This document shows positions 33,295 through 42,818 of a stretch of 64,000 nucleotides of DNA, piece after piece; the stretch's first letter is position 1; each line of letters opens with the position of its first letter. The position numbers were made by a program, and so were the translations under genes. The stretch is taken from NCBI RefSeq assembly GCF_022538055.1, contig NZ_JAKZAM010000001.1, positions 124,001 through 188,000 of the forward strand. The letters are read 5' to 3'. The stretch is from Cognataquiflexum nitidum (lineage in GTDB: Bacteria > Bacteroidota > Bacteroidia > Cytophagales > Cyclobacteriaceae). Below the pieces are notes generated by a model, which saw only the letters and a program-made list of their open reading frames with translations, ran no database searches and was not told the origin of the DNA.

Positions 33295-34761
33295 ATGGAT
33301 AAAAGTAAATTTGGGTTAATTACGTTGCTGCTTTGTTTTTTTGGAATTTTCTCTTCCTGTGAAGAAGAAAGTCAGATTACAACTTCTCTTATCACGGAGG
33401 AAGTGATATACCTAAGTGGTGAAAGAGCACGGATTTTGGGGAGAATTATCACCAATCAAAATGTTGAAGCAAGTGACCATGGTTTTTACCTATCAGAGAG
33501 TGAATCATTTTCCCAACCGATTGTAATTTCACTGGGAGAAAGAGTCGCACCGGGAAGATTTATCGGGGAGACAAGCGAACTTGATATTCAGAAAAAATAT
33601 TTTGTAAAGTCCTTTATTTCCCTTCCTGATGGTATTCAGTTTGGGAATGTATTGGAAGTAACTACTTTAAGTCCTGACGTGGATAGTTTTTCACCTCAAA
33701 ATGGCCCTGTAGGGACTACCATTAATATAAAAGGGAAAAACTTCACTTCCGATACAAGGGTTTTTGTCGGAGACCGTGAAGCCCAAGTAATTAGGATTGA
33801 TTTTGAATCCTCTATCACTGCAATAATTCCTGCTAGCGGCACTGTCGCTTTGGAGGAAGTGAAGGTAGTGGTTCAGAATCAGGAAATTCTTTTCGATGAC
33901 AAGTTTGAGTATACCACCGGTAAATTTACGCAGTTAGCAGATTTTCCTTTTCCTGCTAGAATATCAGAAAATATCTACTTCCAAGATAATTCAGGGTTTT
34001 ATTTTGGTTTAGGATCTGAAGGTTCACGCTTTCTAAACCCAACTATCTGGAAGTATAATTTGTCTAACAATCAATGGGCTACCATTCCCTTTTCGGGTGC
34101 GCCTTTGTGGCGTGCTTTTTCTACTCCGAAATACTTTGGCGGAGGAGCATCAGCGATCACATTAGTTCCGTATATACCAAGTTTCGATTTTTGGAAAATT
34201 GAAAATGGAAATTTCAATAAACTTCCTGATTTAAGTTTCCAAGCCATTAATTCTATATCGTTTGAGTTAAACGATAAGCTATATGTTTTTGGGGGTTCTG
34301 TTGGGACAGGTAATGAATCTTATGTGTACACAGCGAATACGGGCCAATGGCGAAAAATTGCAAATACGCCATTTCCTATGAACAACACGATGGCTAATTT
34401 CAATTTCGAAAGAAAAGGCTATGTCATCAATCCCGAAAACAGGGAAATTTATTTATTTGATTCAGATACAGATACTTGGAGCTATTTTGGGATTTTTCCG
34501 GGGGAGTTGGGGGGTGGCTCAGCTTTGGGGATTACGGTTGGAAATAAGGTTTTTGTAGGTCTAGCCAATAGATCCCTACAGATTTGGGAGTTGAATATGG
34601 AAACAAACGGTTGGGTTAAAAAGAACAATTTCACAGGTTCTCCCATAGCCAGAAACATCGCCACCTTTGTTGACAATGGATTGATTTATTTTATAAGAAA
34701 TGGAGAAATGCAAGGCTTTGGTTCAATGGAGTTTTGGGTTTTTGATCCACAAGCGTTATGA
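33295..34761 (+). CDS. Surface lipoprotein with IPT/TIG and Kelch-like repeats
   Basis: A 488-residue protein. Lipoprotein signal LLCFFGIFSSCEEES (lipid-modified Cys); an N-terminal beta domain (about 30-110); an IPT/TIG immunoglobulin-like domain (FSPQNGPVGTTINIKGKNF, about 135-215); and a C-terminal Kelch-type propeller with blades such as DKLYVFGGSVGTGNESYVY and DTDTWSYFGIFP. The start is ATG 33295, since a TTG nine bases earlier adds nothing. It is outward-facing by analogy with Sus-type binding lipoproteins. It overlaps the TonB receptor gene by four bases, so they are coupled. Confidence 0.8.
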   Translation: MDKSKFGLITLLLCFFGIFSSCEEESQITTSLITEEVIYLSGERARILGRIITNQNVEASDHGFYLSESESFSQPIVISLGERVAPGRFIGETSELDIQKKYFVKSFISLPDGIQFGNVLEVTTLSPDVDSFSPQNGPVGTTINIKGKNFTSDTRVFVGDREAQVIRIDFESSITAIIPASGTVALEEVKVVVQNQEILFDDKFEYTTGKFTQLADFPFPARISENIYFQDNSGFYFGLGSEGSRFLNPTIWKYNLSNNQWATIPFSGAPLWRAFSTPKYFGGGASAITLVPYIPSFDFWKIENGNFNKLPDLSFQAINSISFELNDKLYVFGGSVGTGNESYVYTANTGQWRKIANTPFPMNNTMANFNFERKGYVINPENREIYLFDSDTDTWSYFGIFPGELGGGSALGITVGNKVFVGLANRSLQIWELNMETNGWVKKNNFTGSPIARNIATFVDNGLIYFIRNGEMQGFGSMEFWVFDPQAL

Positions 34762-37172
34762 TGATTGATATGAAAAAATGTTTACCCTATATTTTCTTAT
34801 TCTTCCTTCTGGTTTCAGGGGAGCTTTTGGCCCAACAAAAAAATATTGTTGGCAGAGACATCGGCCAATTGAAGGACATAAAAATCAGTGGTCGCCTTAT
34901 TGATCAAATATCCGGAGATCCCCTTGTAGGTGCCACAGTTACCGTAAAGGAGCTAAATAAGACCGAAATTACCAATACCAATGGTGCTTTCAACCTTGTT
35001 CTGGATAGGGCAGATTATATTTTAGAAATTCGTTACGTGGGATATGAAACTGTCATTTATCCATTTGTCGCAGTTGGGGATGGAAGGATAAGTTTAACCA
35101 TGATTCAAGAGGATTTTACCTTGGATGATGTTGTAATCTATGGAAGGGATCCTGAAAAAAATATTAGGAGTACCGATATGGGAGCGATTAGTGTGAGCAT
35201 GAACACCTTGAAGGAACTCCCCCCATTCATGGGAGAAGTAGATATAATCCGGTCATTGGCCACATTACCTGGAGTGAGTCAGGTTGGCGAAGCCTCATCA
35301 GGCCTAAATGTAAGAGGTGGCGGAGCCGACCAAAACCTAATTCTATTTGCAGGGGCGCCTATTTACAATCCTTCACACCTATTTGGATTGTTCACTGCCT
35401 TTAATCCTGATGTTGTCAATGATTTTGTTTTATACAAAGCAATTATTCCCACGAAGTTTGGTGGTAGGGGTTCATCTATCCTTGACATTTCGCCCAAATC
35501 CGGCAGTCTGGATAAATGGGGTGGAGATATGATGGTGGGGACAGTTTCAGGAAAGCTGTCTGTTAACGGACCTGTCATCAAAGATAAAGTTTCCGCAAAA
35601 ATTGGATTTAGAGGTTCTTATATCAATTGGCTCTTAGGAGCGATGAACAATCCTGACCTCCGTTCCAGTCAAGCAAATTTTAATGATGTAAATGGTATTA
35701 TATATGGAGAAATCAATGAAAACCATAATGTCACCTACAGTTTTTACAGGAGTTATGATGATTTTGCTTTAGCTTCTGATACTACAATTTCCTGGACCAA
35801 CTTGAGCCATACGGTAAGATATCAAGGAAAATTCTCAGAGAGGCTGTCTGCTGATTTTGTAGGGTATTATTCAAAATATGACTTTTCCATTTTTAATAAA
35901 TCTGGAATAAACAATTTTGACTTAGAATCAGGAATCACAGATGTAGGATTAAGGTTAAATTTCACCTATGCACTGGGAGAAAACAACAGGATTTCATTTG
36001 GTGGAGATACCAAAAACATCACTATAAGACCCGGAGAACTTATACCGGGCATCTCTGAAGGTGAAGCGACTATTTTGCCTAAGAAGGTACAGGACGAATT
36101 TGCAAGGGAATCTGGATTTTATCTTCAGCATGAACTTGAATTTGGTGAGAAAATAGGGCTTTCTTATGGAATAAGGTATGATATGTACCAATATTATGGG
36201 CCTAGGACAGTAAAAGAATATGCTCCTAACCTTCCCTTGAATGAAGGAAATGTAATAGGAGAAAGAACCTATGCATCGGGAGAAACCATTCAAACCTATG
36301 ATGGCTGGGGCCCAAGGGCATCTCTTAGATATTCTTTGGATTCAAAAACTTCGATCAAGGCAGGATATAACAAAATGTATCAATTTATCCATTTGATTTC
36401 AAATACTGCGACAATAGCGCCAACTGATGTTTGGAAGCTCAGTGACCAGTTTTTTAAGCCCCAGATAGTAGACCAATATTCATTGGGGATTTACAAAAAC
36501 CTCAAAGGCAATATTTTTGAAACTTCCATTGAGGTTTATTATAAGGAAATCGATAATGTTTTGGAATATAAAGACGGAGCAAGACTTTTGCTCCAACAAA
36601 ATCTCGAAACTGAAATTGTTCCCGGACAAGGTCAAGCATATGGCGTAGAAGTTTATGTTAAGAAAAATCTTGGAAGAACCACGGGATGGGCGAGTTATAC
36701 TTACTCCCGTTCATTGAGGAGGGTAATTACGCCATTTGAGGAAGAGATAATCAATGATGGTGAATGGTTTGCTTCAAACTTTGACAAACCGCATGATCTG
36801 ACTTTGATAGGAAATTACAAATTGGCAACTAATGCCTCCATCTCTGCTACTTTCTCCTATAGCACAGGTAGGCCTGTTTCTTTCCCTGAAGCCAAATTTG
36901 ACTTTGCGGGAAATTCCCTCGCTTTTTTCAAGGAAAGAAACACCCAGAGGATTCCTGATTTCCACAGGCTAGATCTTTCCTTGAATTTTAAATTAAAGGG
37001 AAATACTAAGTTTCATGATGGAGATTGGACTTTTGCAGTTATGAACGTATATGGAAGAAAAAACCCTTTCTCAGTATTCTTTGCAGACCAAGCGGGATCT
37101 CCTCCCCAATCTTATATATTGGCCATTCTTGGAGTGCCATTCCCAACCTTAAGTTATTCGCTTAAATTCTGA
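34758..37172 (+). CDS. TonB-dependent receptor with carboxypeptidase-like N-terminal domain
   Basis: An 804-residue outer-membrane transporter. Signal peptide (YIFLFFLLVSGELLAQQ), a carboxypeptidase-D regulatory-like domain (KISGRLIDQISGDPLVGATVTVKE, about 40-120), a plug domain (EVDIIRSLATLPGVSQVGEASSGLNVRGGG), then a 22-strand-type beta barrel ending in SYSLKF with a terminal Phe. There is no canonical TonB box that I can point to. It is shorter than SusC (about 1000). It overlaps the TIG-Kelch lipoprotein by four bases, and DUF4249 follows within six bases; an in-frame ATG at 34770 is a possible later start. Confidence 0.9.
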   Translation: MMIDMKKCLPYIFLFFLLVSGELLAQQKNIVGRDIGQLKDIKISGRLIDQISGDPLVGATVTVKELNKTEITNTNGAFNLVLDRADYILEIRYVGYETVIYPFVAVGDGRISLTMIQEDFTLDDVVIYGRDPEKNIRSTDMGAISVSMNTLKELPPFMGEVDIIRSLATLPGVSQVGEASSGLNVRGGGADQNLILFAGAPIYNPSHLFGLFTAFNPDVVNDFVLYKAIIPTKFGGRGSSILDISPKSGSLDKWGGDMMVGTVSGKLSVNGPVIKDKVSAKIGFRGSYINWLLGAMNNPDLRSSQANFNDVNGIIYGEINENHNVTYSFYRSYDDFALASDTTISWTNLSHTVRYQGKFSERLSADFVGYYSKYDFSIFNKSGINNFDLESGITDVGLRLNFTYALGENNRISFGGDTKNITIRPGELIPGISEGEATILPKKVQDEFARESGFYLQHELEFGEKIGLSYGIRYDMYQYYGPRTVKEYAPNLPLNEGNVIGERTYASGETIQTYDGWGPRASLRYSLDSKTSIKAGYNKMYQFIHLISNTATIAPTDVWKLSDQFFKPQIVDQYSLGIYKNLKGNIFETSIEVYYKEIDNVLEYKDGARLLLQQNLETEIVPGQGQAYGVEVYVKKNLGRTTGWASYTYSRSLRRVITPFEEEIINDGEWFASNFDKPHDLTLIGNYKLATNASISATFSYSTGRPVSFPEAKFDFAGNSLAFFKERNTQRIPDFHRLDLSLNFKLKGNTKFHDGDWTFAVMNVYGRKNPFSVFFADQAGSPPQSYILAILGVPFPTLSYSLKF

Positions 37173-37177
37173 TCGTG

Positions 37178-38242
37178 ATGTTGAAAAGATTAATTTATAT
37201 TCTGTTACTGTTTCCGATTTCATGTATTGAACCATATAGGGTTGAGTTGCCAGAAGGTGAACAACTCCTCACTGTAGATGGATTTGTAACCACAGAACCG
37301 GGACCTCATAATATTAGGCTAACCAGAAGTGATACTTATGGGAGTGTTTTTGAGGGACTTATACGACCTGTTTCCCAAGCAAGTGTGGCTATCCGCGATA
37401 GTGAAGGAAATGTTGTTTTTCTCACAGAATCTGAAGAAAGAGGAGTCTACCAAACTCCGGCCGATTTTCAGGCCAGAGTTGGGATTTCTTATTCACTTCT
37501 TATCGAACTCCAAGGTGGGAAGTCGTATACTTCCTTACCTGAAATGGTAAATTCAGTACCTGAAATTGAGGCCTTGACGTATAGGGCTATTGAAGTAAAA
37601 ACTGCCAATAGGCTTCAAGATAAGATCGGTGTCCAGATTTTTACACAATTCAGAGATCCAAGCGATCAGACTAACTTCTATTATTGGAGACAGGGCCGGG
37701 GTTCATATGTTTTGGTAGCTAATCCTGAGCTGTTTACTTTACCTCCGGACCACCCCACCAATCCCAGAGGCTCAGCACCAAAGGATTGTTGTTCTACTTG
37801 CTTCTTACAGGAGCAATCCCGAATTCAAACATTTTCCCTTGCTTCAGATCTTGATTTTAACGGATTAAGACAAAATATTCCCATTGCTTTCATAGAAGAC
37901 GATGGCCTAAGATTTAAAAGTACCTATCGTGCCGAAATCCTTCAAATGTCAGTATCAAGAGAGGCGCATCGCTTTTTGAGACTTATTGAGCAGCAGATAA
38001 GTCTAACAGGGAGTGTTTTTGATCAGCCTCCCGCCAATATCAGGGGTAATATGATCAGTCTAGATGATCCCGATGAAACTGTTTTAGGGTTTTTTATTGC
38101 AGCCTCCGTCTCCAAAAAAGAGGTTTTTATCCAGCGAAACAACTTAGAGTTTACCCAAACACCAAAAGTAATTGCTGACGACTGCCTTACTGTAAGGGGA
38201 GCTACTTTAGATCCACCTGCAGGTTGGAATATTGATGATTAA
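37178..38242 (+). CDS. DUF4249 lipoprotein
   Basis: A 354-residue lipoprotein (IYILLLFPISCIEPYRVE) with the DUF4249 pattern: LLTVDGFVTTEPGPHNIRLTRSD, SVAIRDSEGNVVFLTES, VGISYSLLIELQGGKSY. It has a Cys cluster DCCSTC (37784-37801) in the middle. DUF4249 genes regularly follow TonB receptor genes in Bacteroidota, and the encoded protein is thought to sit at the receptor; the substrate is unknown. A GTG three bases earlier is an alternative start. The unit ends with a terminator at 38268-38300. Confidence 0.85.
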   Translation: MLKRLIYILLLFPISCIEPYRVELPEGEQLLTVDGFVTTEPGPHNIRLTRSDTYGSVFEGLIRPVSQASVAIRDSEGNVVFLTESEERGVYQTPADFQARVGISYSLLIELQGGKSYTSLPEMVNSVPEIEALTYRAIEVKTANRLQDKIGVQIFTQFRDPSDQTNFYYWRQGRGSYVLVANPELFTLPPDHPTNPRGSAPKDCCSTCFLQEQSRIQTFSLASDLDFNGLRQNIPIAFIEDDGLRFKSTYRAEILQMSVSREAHRFLRLIEQQISLTGSVFDQPPANIRGNMISLDDPDETVLGFFIAASVSKKEVFIQRNNLEFTQTPKVIADDCLTVRGATLDPPAGWNIDD

Positions 38243-38267
38243 ATTTCAGTTTATTGTTATATTTTGG

Positions 38268-38300
38268 AAAGACATGGATACAAAATCCATGTCTTTTTTT
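38268..38300 (+). terminator. Terminator of the TonB/DUF4249 unit
   Basis: AAAGACATGGAT (38268-38279) and ATCCATGTCTTT (38285-38296) with a T run; also lies at the 3' side of the convergent saccharopine dehydrogenase-like gene. Confidence 0.8.
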
Positions 38301-38331
38301 GAATCTTGCCGTCTTGACAGATTTATTGATG

Positions 38332-39669
38332 TTAGTGGATTTCCAGCTTTTCATTTTCTTCGAAAACGATCCCCTTTTTTTCCAAGGCACCCAAGATGGG
38401 TTCAAAAAATTCCTTGTGGACAGGTATTTGTAAACCTCTTGATTTAATCTTTCCATCTAAAAATATATCCACGGCGATTGCAAGTGGGAGCCCTACAGTT
38501 TTGGACATTGCGGTATATTCTTGATTTTCTCCCTTACAAACCAAACTAGAGATGATTTCTTTTACTCCAAAAGCTCCTTTTACTTCAAATTGGTGCTGCA
38601 GTACAACCATGTCTTTATCCTTTGGCCCCAATTGCCATTTTTCTTCCAATATTTTCTGAAGGATAGCGGCAGGACTGCCTATGGCATAGGGGATGGGCTT
38701 TTCAGAAAACAGTCCCAGCCATTCAATCTTTGATAGGGTATCTTGATTAATTTTTGGAAGATATTCCTGTAATTTTTCCTCTACTATTTTTGAAGGATGA
38801 AAGGGTAAGAAGGAATTTAGAAAACTTCTGTAGCTTACACCTTTTGGAAAATCCATTTGAAAAGAATCATCTGTCATCCCTAGTTGAACTAAAACATTCC
38901 ATGCTTGGCAAAAGCCCGATCTCCTAAGTGTACCTCTCAGAATTGTAGGGATATTATCTAGCCCGTAGATTGATCTATATTTTAAAGAATCCCGGTTAGC
39001 ATAACCATCAAATTCTCCTGCTTGGGAAAAACTTACTTTGTCAAGTCTTTCGAACAGTTTATGGTATGGGATGCATTTAATTTGGCCTGCTTGAAAATAA
39101 CGCGATACTCCCTGACCTGCTAGGACTACATTCCTTGGGTTCCAGGTAAATTTGTATTTCCACGGATTGTCTTCGCTTTCCGGTGCGAGTACTCCTCCAC
39201 AAAAAGATTTAAAGGAAATGATTTCGTGACCTTTCGCTTTTTCTTCTGTAATTATTTTCATGGCTGACATATGGTCAATACCCGGGTCTAGTCCACATTC
39301 ATTGAGGAAAAGAAGGTTTTTTACCTTGACCTCATTGGCTAGTTTTCTTAAATCCTCGGATTCATAGGAGGCTGTGAAGAAGTGTTTGCCAAATGTCAGA
39401 CAGTCCTTCGCTATGATAGGGTGCAAAGATGCCGGCAACATGGATACAACTATGTCTGATTTTTGTATAAGAGAAATTCTTTCCTCACTATTGTCAATAT
39501 CTATAGCTACTGCTGTGGCATTTGGATTTGATTTGACCTTTTCGGCTGCCATTTTTTCTGACATATCAGCTACAATGACTTTTCTATTCTTAGGTCCGGC
39601 ACTTTCCAAAAGAAAATCAATTAAATAAGAAGATGATTTGCCTGCGCCGATAATTAGAATAGTTTGCAT
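38332..39669 (-). CDS. Saccharopine dehydrogenase-like oxidoreductase
   Basis: A 445-residue two-domain protein. Rossmann fold starts ILIIGAGKSSSYLIDFLLES; SDIVVSMLPASLHPIIAKDCL and FFTASYESEDLRKLANEVK are typical of the family; the C-terminal half (GLDPGIDHMSAMKIITEEKAKG, FKSFCGGVLAPESEDNPWKYKFTWNPRNV) is the substrate domain. In Bacteroidota such proteins act in lysine breakdown or synthesis through saccharopine (or carboxynorspermidine); I cannot choose. Single gene, convergent with the DUF4249 unit and divergent from cdd. Confidence 0.87.
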   Translation of the reverse strand: MQTILIIGAGKSSSYLIDFLLESAGPKNRKVIVADMSEKMAAEKVKSNPNATAVAIDIDNSEERISLIQKSDIVVSMLPASLHPIIAKDCLTFGKHFFTASYESEDLRKLANEVKVKNLLFLNECGLDPGIDHMSAMKIITEEKAKGHEIISFKSFCGGVLAPESEDNPWKYKFTWNPRNVVLAGQGVSRYFQAGQIKCIPYHKLFERLDKVSFSQAGEFDGYANRDSLKYRSIYGLDNIPTILRGTLRRSGFCQAWNVLVQLGMTDDSFQMDFPKGVSYRSFLNSFLPFHPSKIVEEKLQEYLPKINQDTLSKIEWLGLFSEKPIPYAIGSPAAILQKILEEKWQLGPKDKDMVVLQHQFEVKGAFGVKEIISSLVCKGENQEYTAMSKTVGLPLAIAVDIFLDGKIKSRGLQIPVHKEFFEPILGALEKKGIVFEENEKLEIH

Positions 39670-39803
39670 AAAGTCAATAAAAGATTATCAATTCCCGAAA
39701 TTGTAAAAAAAGGATGAAGGCTAAAAATCAAAAAGGCTTAATTAGAAAAATAGTGCAATTCCCGTTTTTTTTTTGTTAATTCCGTCCCTTTTTAAATAGA
39801 ATA

Positions 39804-40286
39804 ATGAATAGAAAATTAGAAATGACTGCCTCTCTTGAAGTGATACCTAAAAACAATTGGACAGTTGAGGAAGCGATGCTTATTTCAAAAGCAAAAGAAA
39901 TTTTAGAAATGGCACATGCTCCGTATTCCAAGTTTCTAGTTGGAGCGTCTTTGCTGCTTGAAAATGGAGAGGTTTTTTCCGGCAACAATCAAGAAAATGT
40001 GTCGTTCCCTGTCGGCGTTTGTGCAGAACGGGCAGTTTTGAGTTATGTGATGGGGAATTTTCCAAATACCCGACCGCTCAAGATCGCAATTGCAGCTAAG
40101 AGAATGGGGGAAACTAGTTATGCTTATGTGACTCCTTGCGGGATGTGCAGGCAGATGATCAATGAATATGAGATTAAATTTGGCTGTACTATTGAAATTT
40201 TGATGCTCAACGGTCAAGATGAGATATTGAAAGCTGCCGGGATAGAACAACTTTTACCCTTTAGATTCCATAATCTTAATTGCTAA
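39804..40286 (+). CDS. cdd: Cytidine deaminase
   Basis: Pyrimidine salvage, cytidine to uridine. The 160-residue protein is the homotetrameric type: HAPYSKFLVGASLLLENG, VGVCAERAVL (catalytic Glu with zinc Cys) and VTPCGMCRQMI (two zinc Cys). The ATG at 39804 is the only good start, and the first 20 residues are extra compared with short homologues. The esterase gene starts immediately at the stop codon. Confidence 0.95.
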   Translation: MNRKLEMTASLEVIPKNNWTVEEAMLISKAKEILEMAHAPYSKFLVGASLLLENGEVFSGNNQENVSFPVGVCAERAVLSYVMGNFPNTRPLKIAIAAKRMGETSYAYVTPCGMCRQMINEYEIKFGCTIEILMLNGQDEILKAAGIEQLLPFRFHNLNC

Positions 40287-40925
40287 ATGAAAGCCACATT
40301 GACTTATCGCCACAGAGGACAATACCATATGTCCCATCTGCCAAATAGAAATGAAAAAGAAATTATCGTTGCCCTTCATGGCTATGGGCAATTAGCTGAA
40401 TATTTTCTAAAAAAACTTGAACCTATTTTTAGTGATGATAGACTGGTTATTGTGCCTGAAGCCACAAATTATTCTTACCAAAAGGGATTTTCAGGAAGGG
40501 TTGGAGCCAATTGGATGACAAGCCATGAGAGAGAAACAGCGATTCAAAATAATAATAATTATTTGAACGAAATATTGGAATCAGTTTTGATGAAGTATGG
40601 CCAAAAGCCTTCTGTGAAGGTTATCGGATTCTCTCAAGGAGCAGCTACGGCGACGAGGTGGGTAAGTCAACTTTCTTTTAAAATTGATAAACTTGTCTTG
40701 TGGAGTGGAGGATTTGCACATGACCTGAATGTCTCCAATGCCGGAGAGAAGTTAAAAAATACTGATGTAGTCGTGGTTTTGGGAAATTCAGATCCAATGC
40801 TCACACCTGAATCTATTCAAAAACAAGACGAATTTATTGCTTCTTTACCATTTGAGGTCAGGAGACTCGAATTTAATGGAGGACATGATTTAGATTTACC
40901 GCTGATGAGAAGTATTTTTACATGA
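40287..40925 (+). CDS. Alpha/beta-hydrolase, carboxylesterase/phospholipase type
   Basis: A 212-residue cytoplasmic hydrolase: IIVALHGYGQLAEYF (oxyanion hole HGYG), VKVIGFSQGAATATRW (nucleophile Ser in GFSQG), and late NGGHDLDLP with the His. VVVLGNSDPMLTP gives the Asp. Similar to the phospholipase/carboxylesterase family acting on short acyl or aryl esters; no substrate can be named. Starts one base after the cdd stop, so co-transcribed. Confidence 0.85.
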   Translation: MKATLTYRHRGQYHMSHLPNRNEKEIIVALHGYGQLAEYFLKKLEPIFSDDRLVIVPEATNYSYQKGFSGRVGANWMTSHERETAIQNNNNYLNEILESVLMKYGQKPSVKVIGFSQGAATATRWVSQLSFKIDKLVLWSGGFAHDLNVSNAGEKLKNTDVVVVLGNSDPMLTPESIQKQDEFIASLPFEVRRLEFNGGHDLDLPLMRSIFT

Positions 40926-41012
40926 CTAATCGGGTCCTAGTTTAGATGGCTAAAAAGTTTGATTTATTCCGGCAGTTATTTAATTTTCTTAAAAATTTAT
41001 TTTAATCCCAAC

Positions 41013-41453
41013 ATGCTTACCCTATCTGAAAAAGAAGTAGAGAAAATAGCAGTCCAGCTGCTTAAGGGAATGATTTGTTTTTATCAATTAGACAATAAAA
41101 AAATCTACCAACTTCCCGATGATGAAGATTATTTCAATTATGATTTGACACCTGAAGAGGAGGATATCTTAGATGAAATTGACGATAATCCTGACAATTT
41201 TGCGGAATTTGTCAAAATGGAACCAAACCAAGAACATCAGATGATGGAGAGGTTTGCCGATAGAATAGTGAAAGAAAGAGTTTTTCAAGATGAATTGGTC
41301 AATGCATTAAGCAAACCCAAGGCTGCCACAGCATTTAAGTTTTTGATTGACTCTTCAGGAAAATATAATGAGGTATGGAAAGAATACAGACTTCAGAACT
41401 ATAAGGATTGGATCAAAGAACAGATAGACAGCTTCAATTATGCAGAAGAATAA
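41013..41453 (+). CDS. UPF0158 family protein
   Basis: A 146-residue acidic protein beginning LTLSEKEVEKIAVQLL, with a repeated Asp/Glu-rich region (YFNYDLTPEEEDILDEIDDNPD) and FKFLIDSSGKYNEVWKEYRLQ near the end. This matches the UPF0158 family, of unknown function. The longer frame from 40959 has a non-ATG start and is rejected. It ends at a strong bidirectional terminator. Confidence 0.82.
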   Translation: MLTLSEKEVEKIAVQLLKGMICFYQLDNKKIYQLPDDEDYFNYDLTPEEEDILDEIDDNPDNFAEFVKMEPNQEHQMMERFADRIVKERVFQDELVNALSKPKAATAFKFLIDSSGKYNEVWKEYRLQNYKDWIKEQIDSFNYAEE

Positions 41454-41490
41454 AAAAAGAAAGAGCCTTGCGTGGCTCTTTCTTTTTTTT
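41452..41490. terminator. Bidirectional terminator
   Basis: AAAAAAAGAAAGAGCC (41452-41466) and GGCTCTTTCTTTTTTT (41474-41490) form a perfect stem around TTGCGT, between convergent genes. Confidence 0.88.
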
Positions 41491-41510
41491 AAGGAGTTTT
41501 TATTTGTGGT

Positions 41511-42818
41511 TTAATTCGTAATTATCCACCTCCAAAGAGTCTTGTAATTTACTTTACTTCCATGCATCAATATTCCAATTCGGTAGACTTTACCTGCCAC
41601 CCATGTACTGAAAAAGAATCCTAAAATTAGTAGGGACATCGATAACAAGAGATCAAAGATCGGAACACCATAACTTACCCTACCCATCATGGCAATAGGT
41701 GAAGTAAATGGAATGATTGAAAGCCAAAAGGAGACATTGCTGTTTGGATCATTGAGAACAAATACAAAAAGGCCTAGATAACCGACTAGCAAAGGAATAG
41801 TAATTGGTAGCATAAACTGCTGTGCTTCAGAGGGAGCATCTACAGCCGCTCCAACAGCCGCAAAAAAAGCCCCATAAAGGAGATAACCTCCCAAAAAATA
41901 AAAGATAAATGTTAGCGTCAGTTGAACGAAGTCAATACCATTGATAACTTGAAGGATGTTCTTGAGATTGCTTTGAGTTTCGATCATTTGACCTATCTCA
42001 GGATTGGCCAGCTCCAGAGCCTGTTGTTGGGGCATATGCAAGCCAAAATACCCCATGACTATGGAAGATATTCCCCCTATCAAAACAACCCATATTAAAA
42101 ACTGTGTCAAACCAACAGCACCGATTCCTATGATCTTACCCAACATAAGCTGAAAAGGTTTGATAGAGGAAACCAAGATTTCAATGATTCGGCTTGATTT
42201 TTCCTCAATCACTCCTTGCATGATCTGATTGCCATAGATAAAAATAAACATGTAAATCATTATACCCGCTAGGAATCCAATGGCATAATTAACCGTGGCA
42301 TCTGTGATTTTTTCTTCTCCGCTGTTGTCCAGTGTAATTGCCTGAATTGATACTTTGGTACGATAGGCATTTATGGCTTCAGGGCTTATGCCTGATTCAA
42401 AAAGCCTTTGCTCCTCAATTCTCCTCTTTAAGGCTGATTCCAGAAGGGAGATGAGGTTCATACTTGGGTTTTTCTCTCCATAATAAGTAATGCCAGATGG
42501 ATTTCGGAGATCGATTTTAGGAATGTATAAGAATCCAAAACGATCGCCGTTATTTACCATTTGTTTTCCTTCATCGGTACTTATTTTAGAAAATGAAAAT
42601 GCGTATTGATCAGAACTTTCTATAAAAAATATATTGTTTTCATCCACTACTTCGATGATCTGTAAAGAGGGATTTTCAGACTCTCCAATTGAGATCCACA
42701 AAAAAATCCCCATAATGGAGGGGAAAATCAAGGGAGTCAATAAGGTAGCCAAAAGGAAAGATTTTTTTTGTACCCTAGAAAGATATTCCCTTTGGATGAC
42801 CAACCATATTTTATTCAT
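41511..42818 (-). CDS. ABC-2 type exporter permease (NatB-like)
   Basis: A 435-residue inner-membrane permease starting MNKIWLVIQREYLSRVQKKSF, the usual ABC-2 beginning. One N-terminal membrane helix (LLATLLTPLIFPSIMGIFLW), a large extracytoplasmic domain (about 50-200), then five to six helices with GVIEEKSSRIIEILVSSIKPFQLMLGK, the conserved ABC-2 coupling segment. Its start overlaps the ATPase gene by eight bases. Substrate unknown; NatB-type exporters have been linked to Na+ or antimicrobial resistance. Confidence 0.88.
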   Translation of the reverse strand: MNKIWLVIQREYLSRVQKKSFLLATLLTPLIFPSIMGIFLWISIGESENPSLQIIEVVDENNIFFIESSDQYAFSFSKISTDEGKQMVNNGDRFGFLYIPKIDLRNPSGITYYGEKNPSMNLISLLESALKRRIEEQRLFESGISPEAINAYRTKVSIQAITLDNSGEEKITDATVNYAIGFLAGIMIYMFIFIYGNQIMQGVIEEKSSRIIEILVSSIKPFQLMLGKIIGIGAVGLTQFLIWVVLIGGISSIVMGYFGLHMPQQQALELANPEIGQMIETQSNLKNILQVINGIDFVQLTLTFIFYFLGGYLLYGAFFAAVGAAVDAPSEAQQFMLPITIPLLVGYLGLFVFVLNDPNSNVSFWLSIIPFTSPIAMMGRVSYGVPIFDLLLSMSLLILGFFFSTWVAGKVYRIGILMHGSKVNYKTLWRWIITN

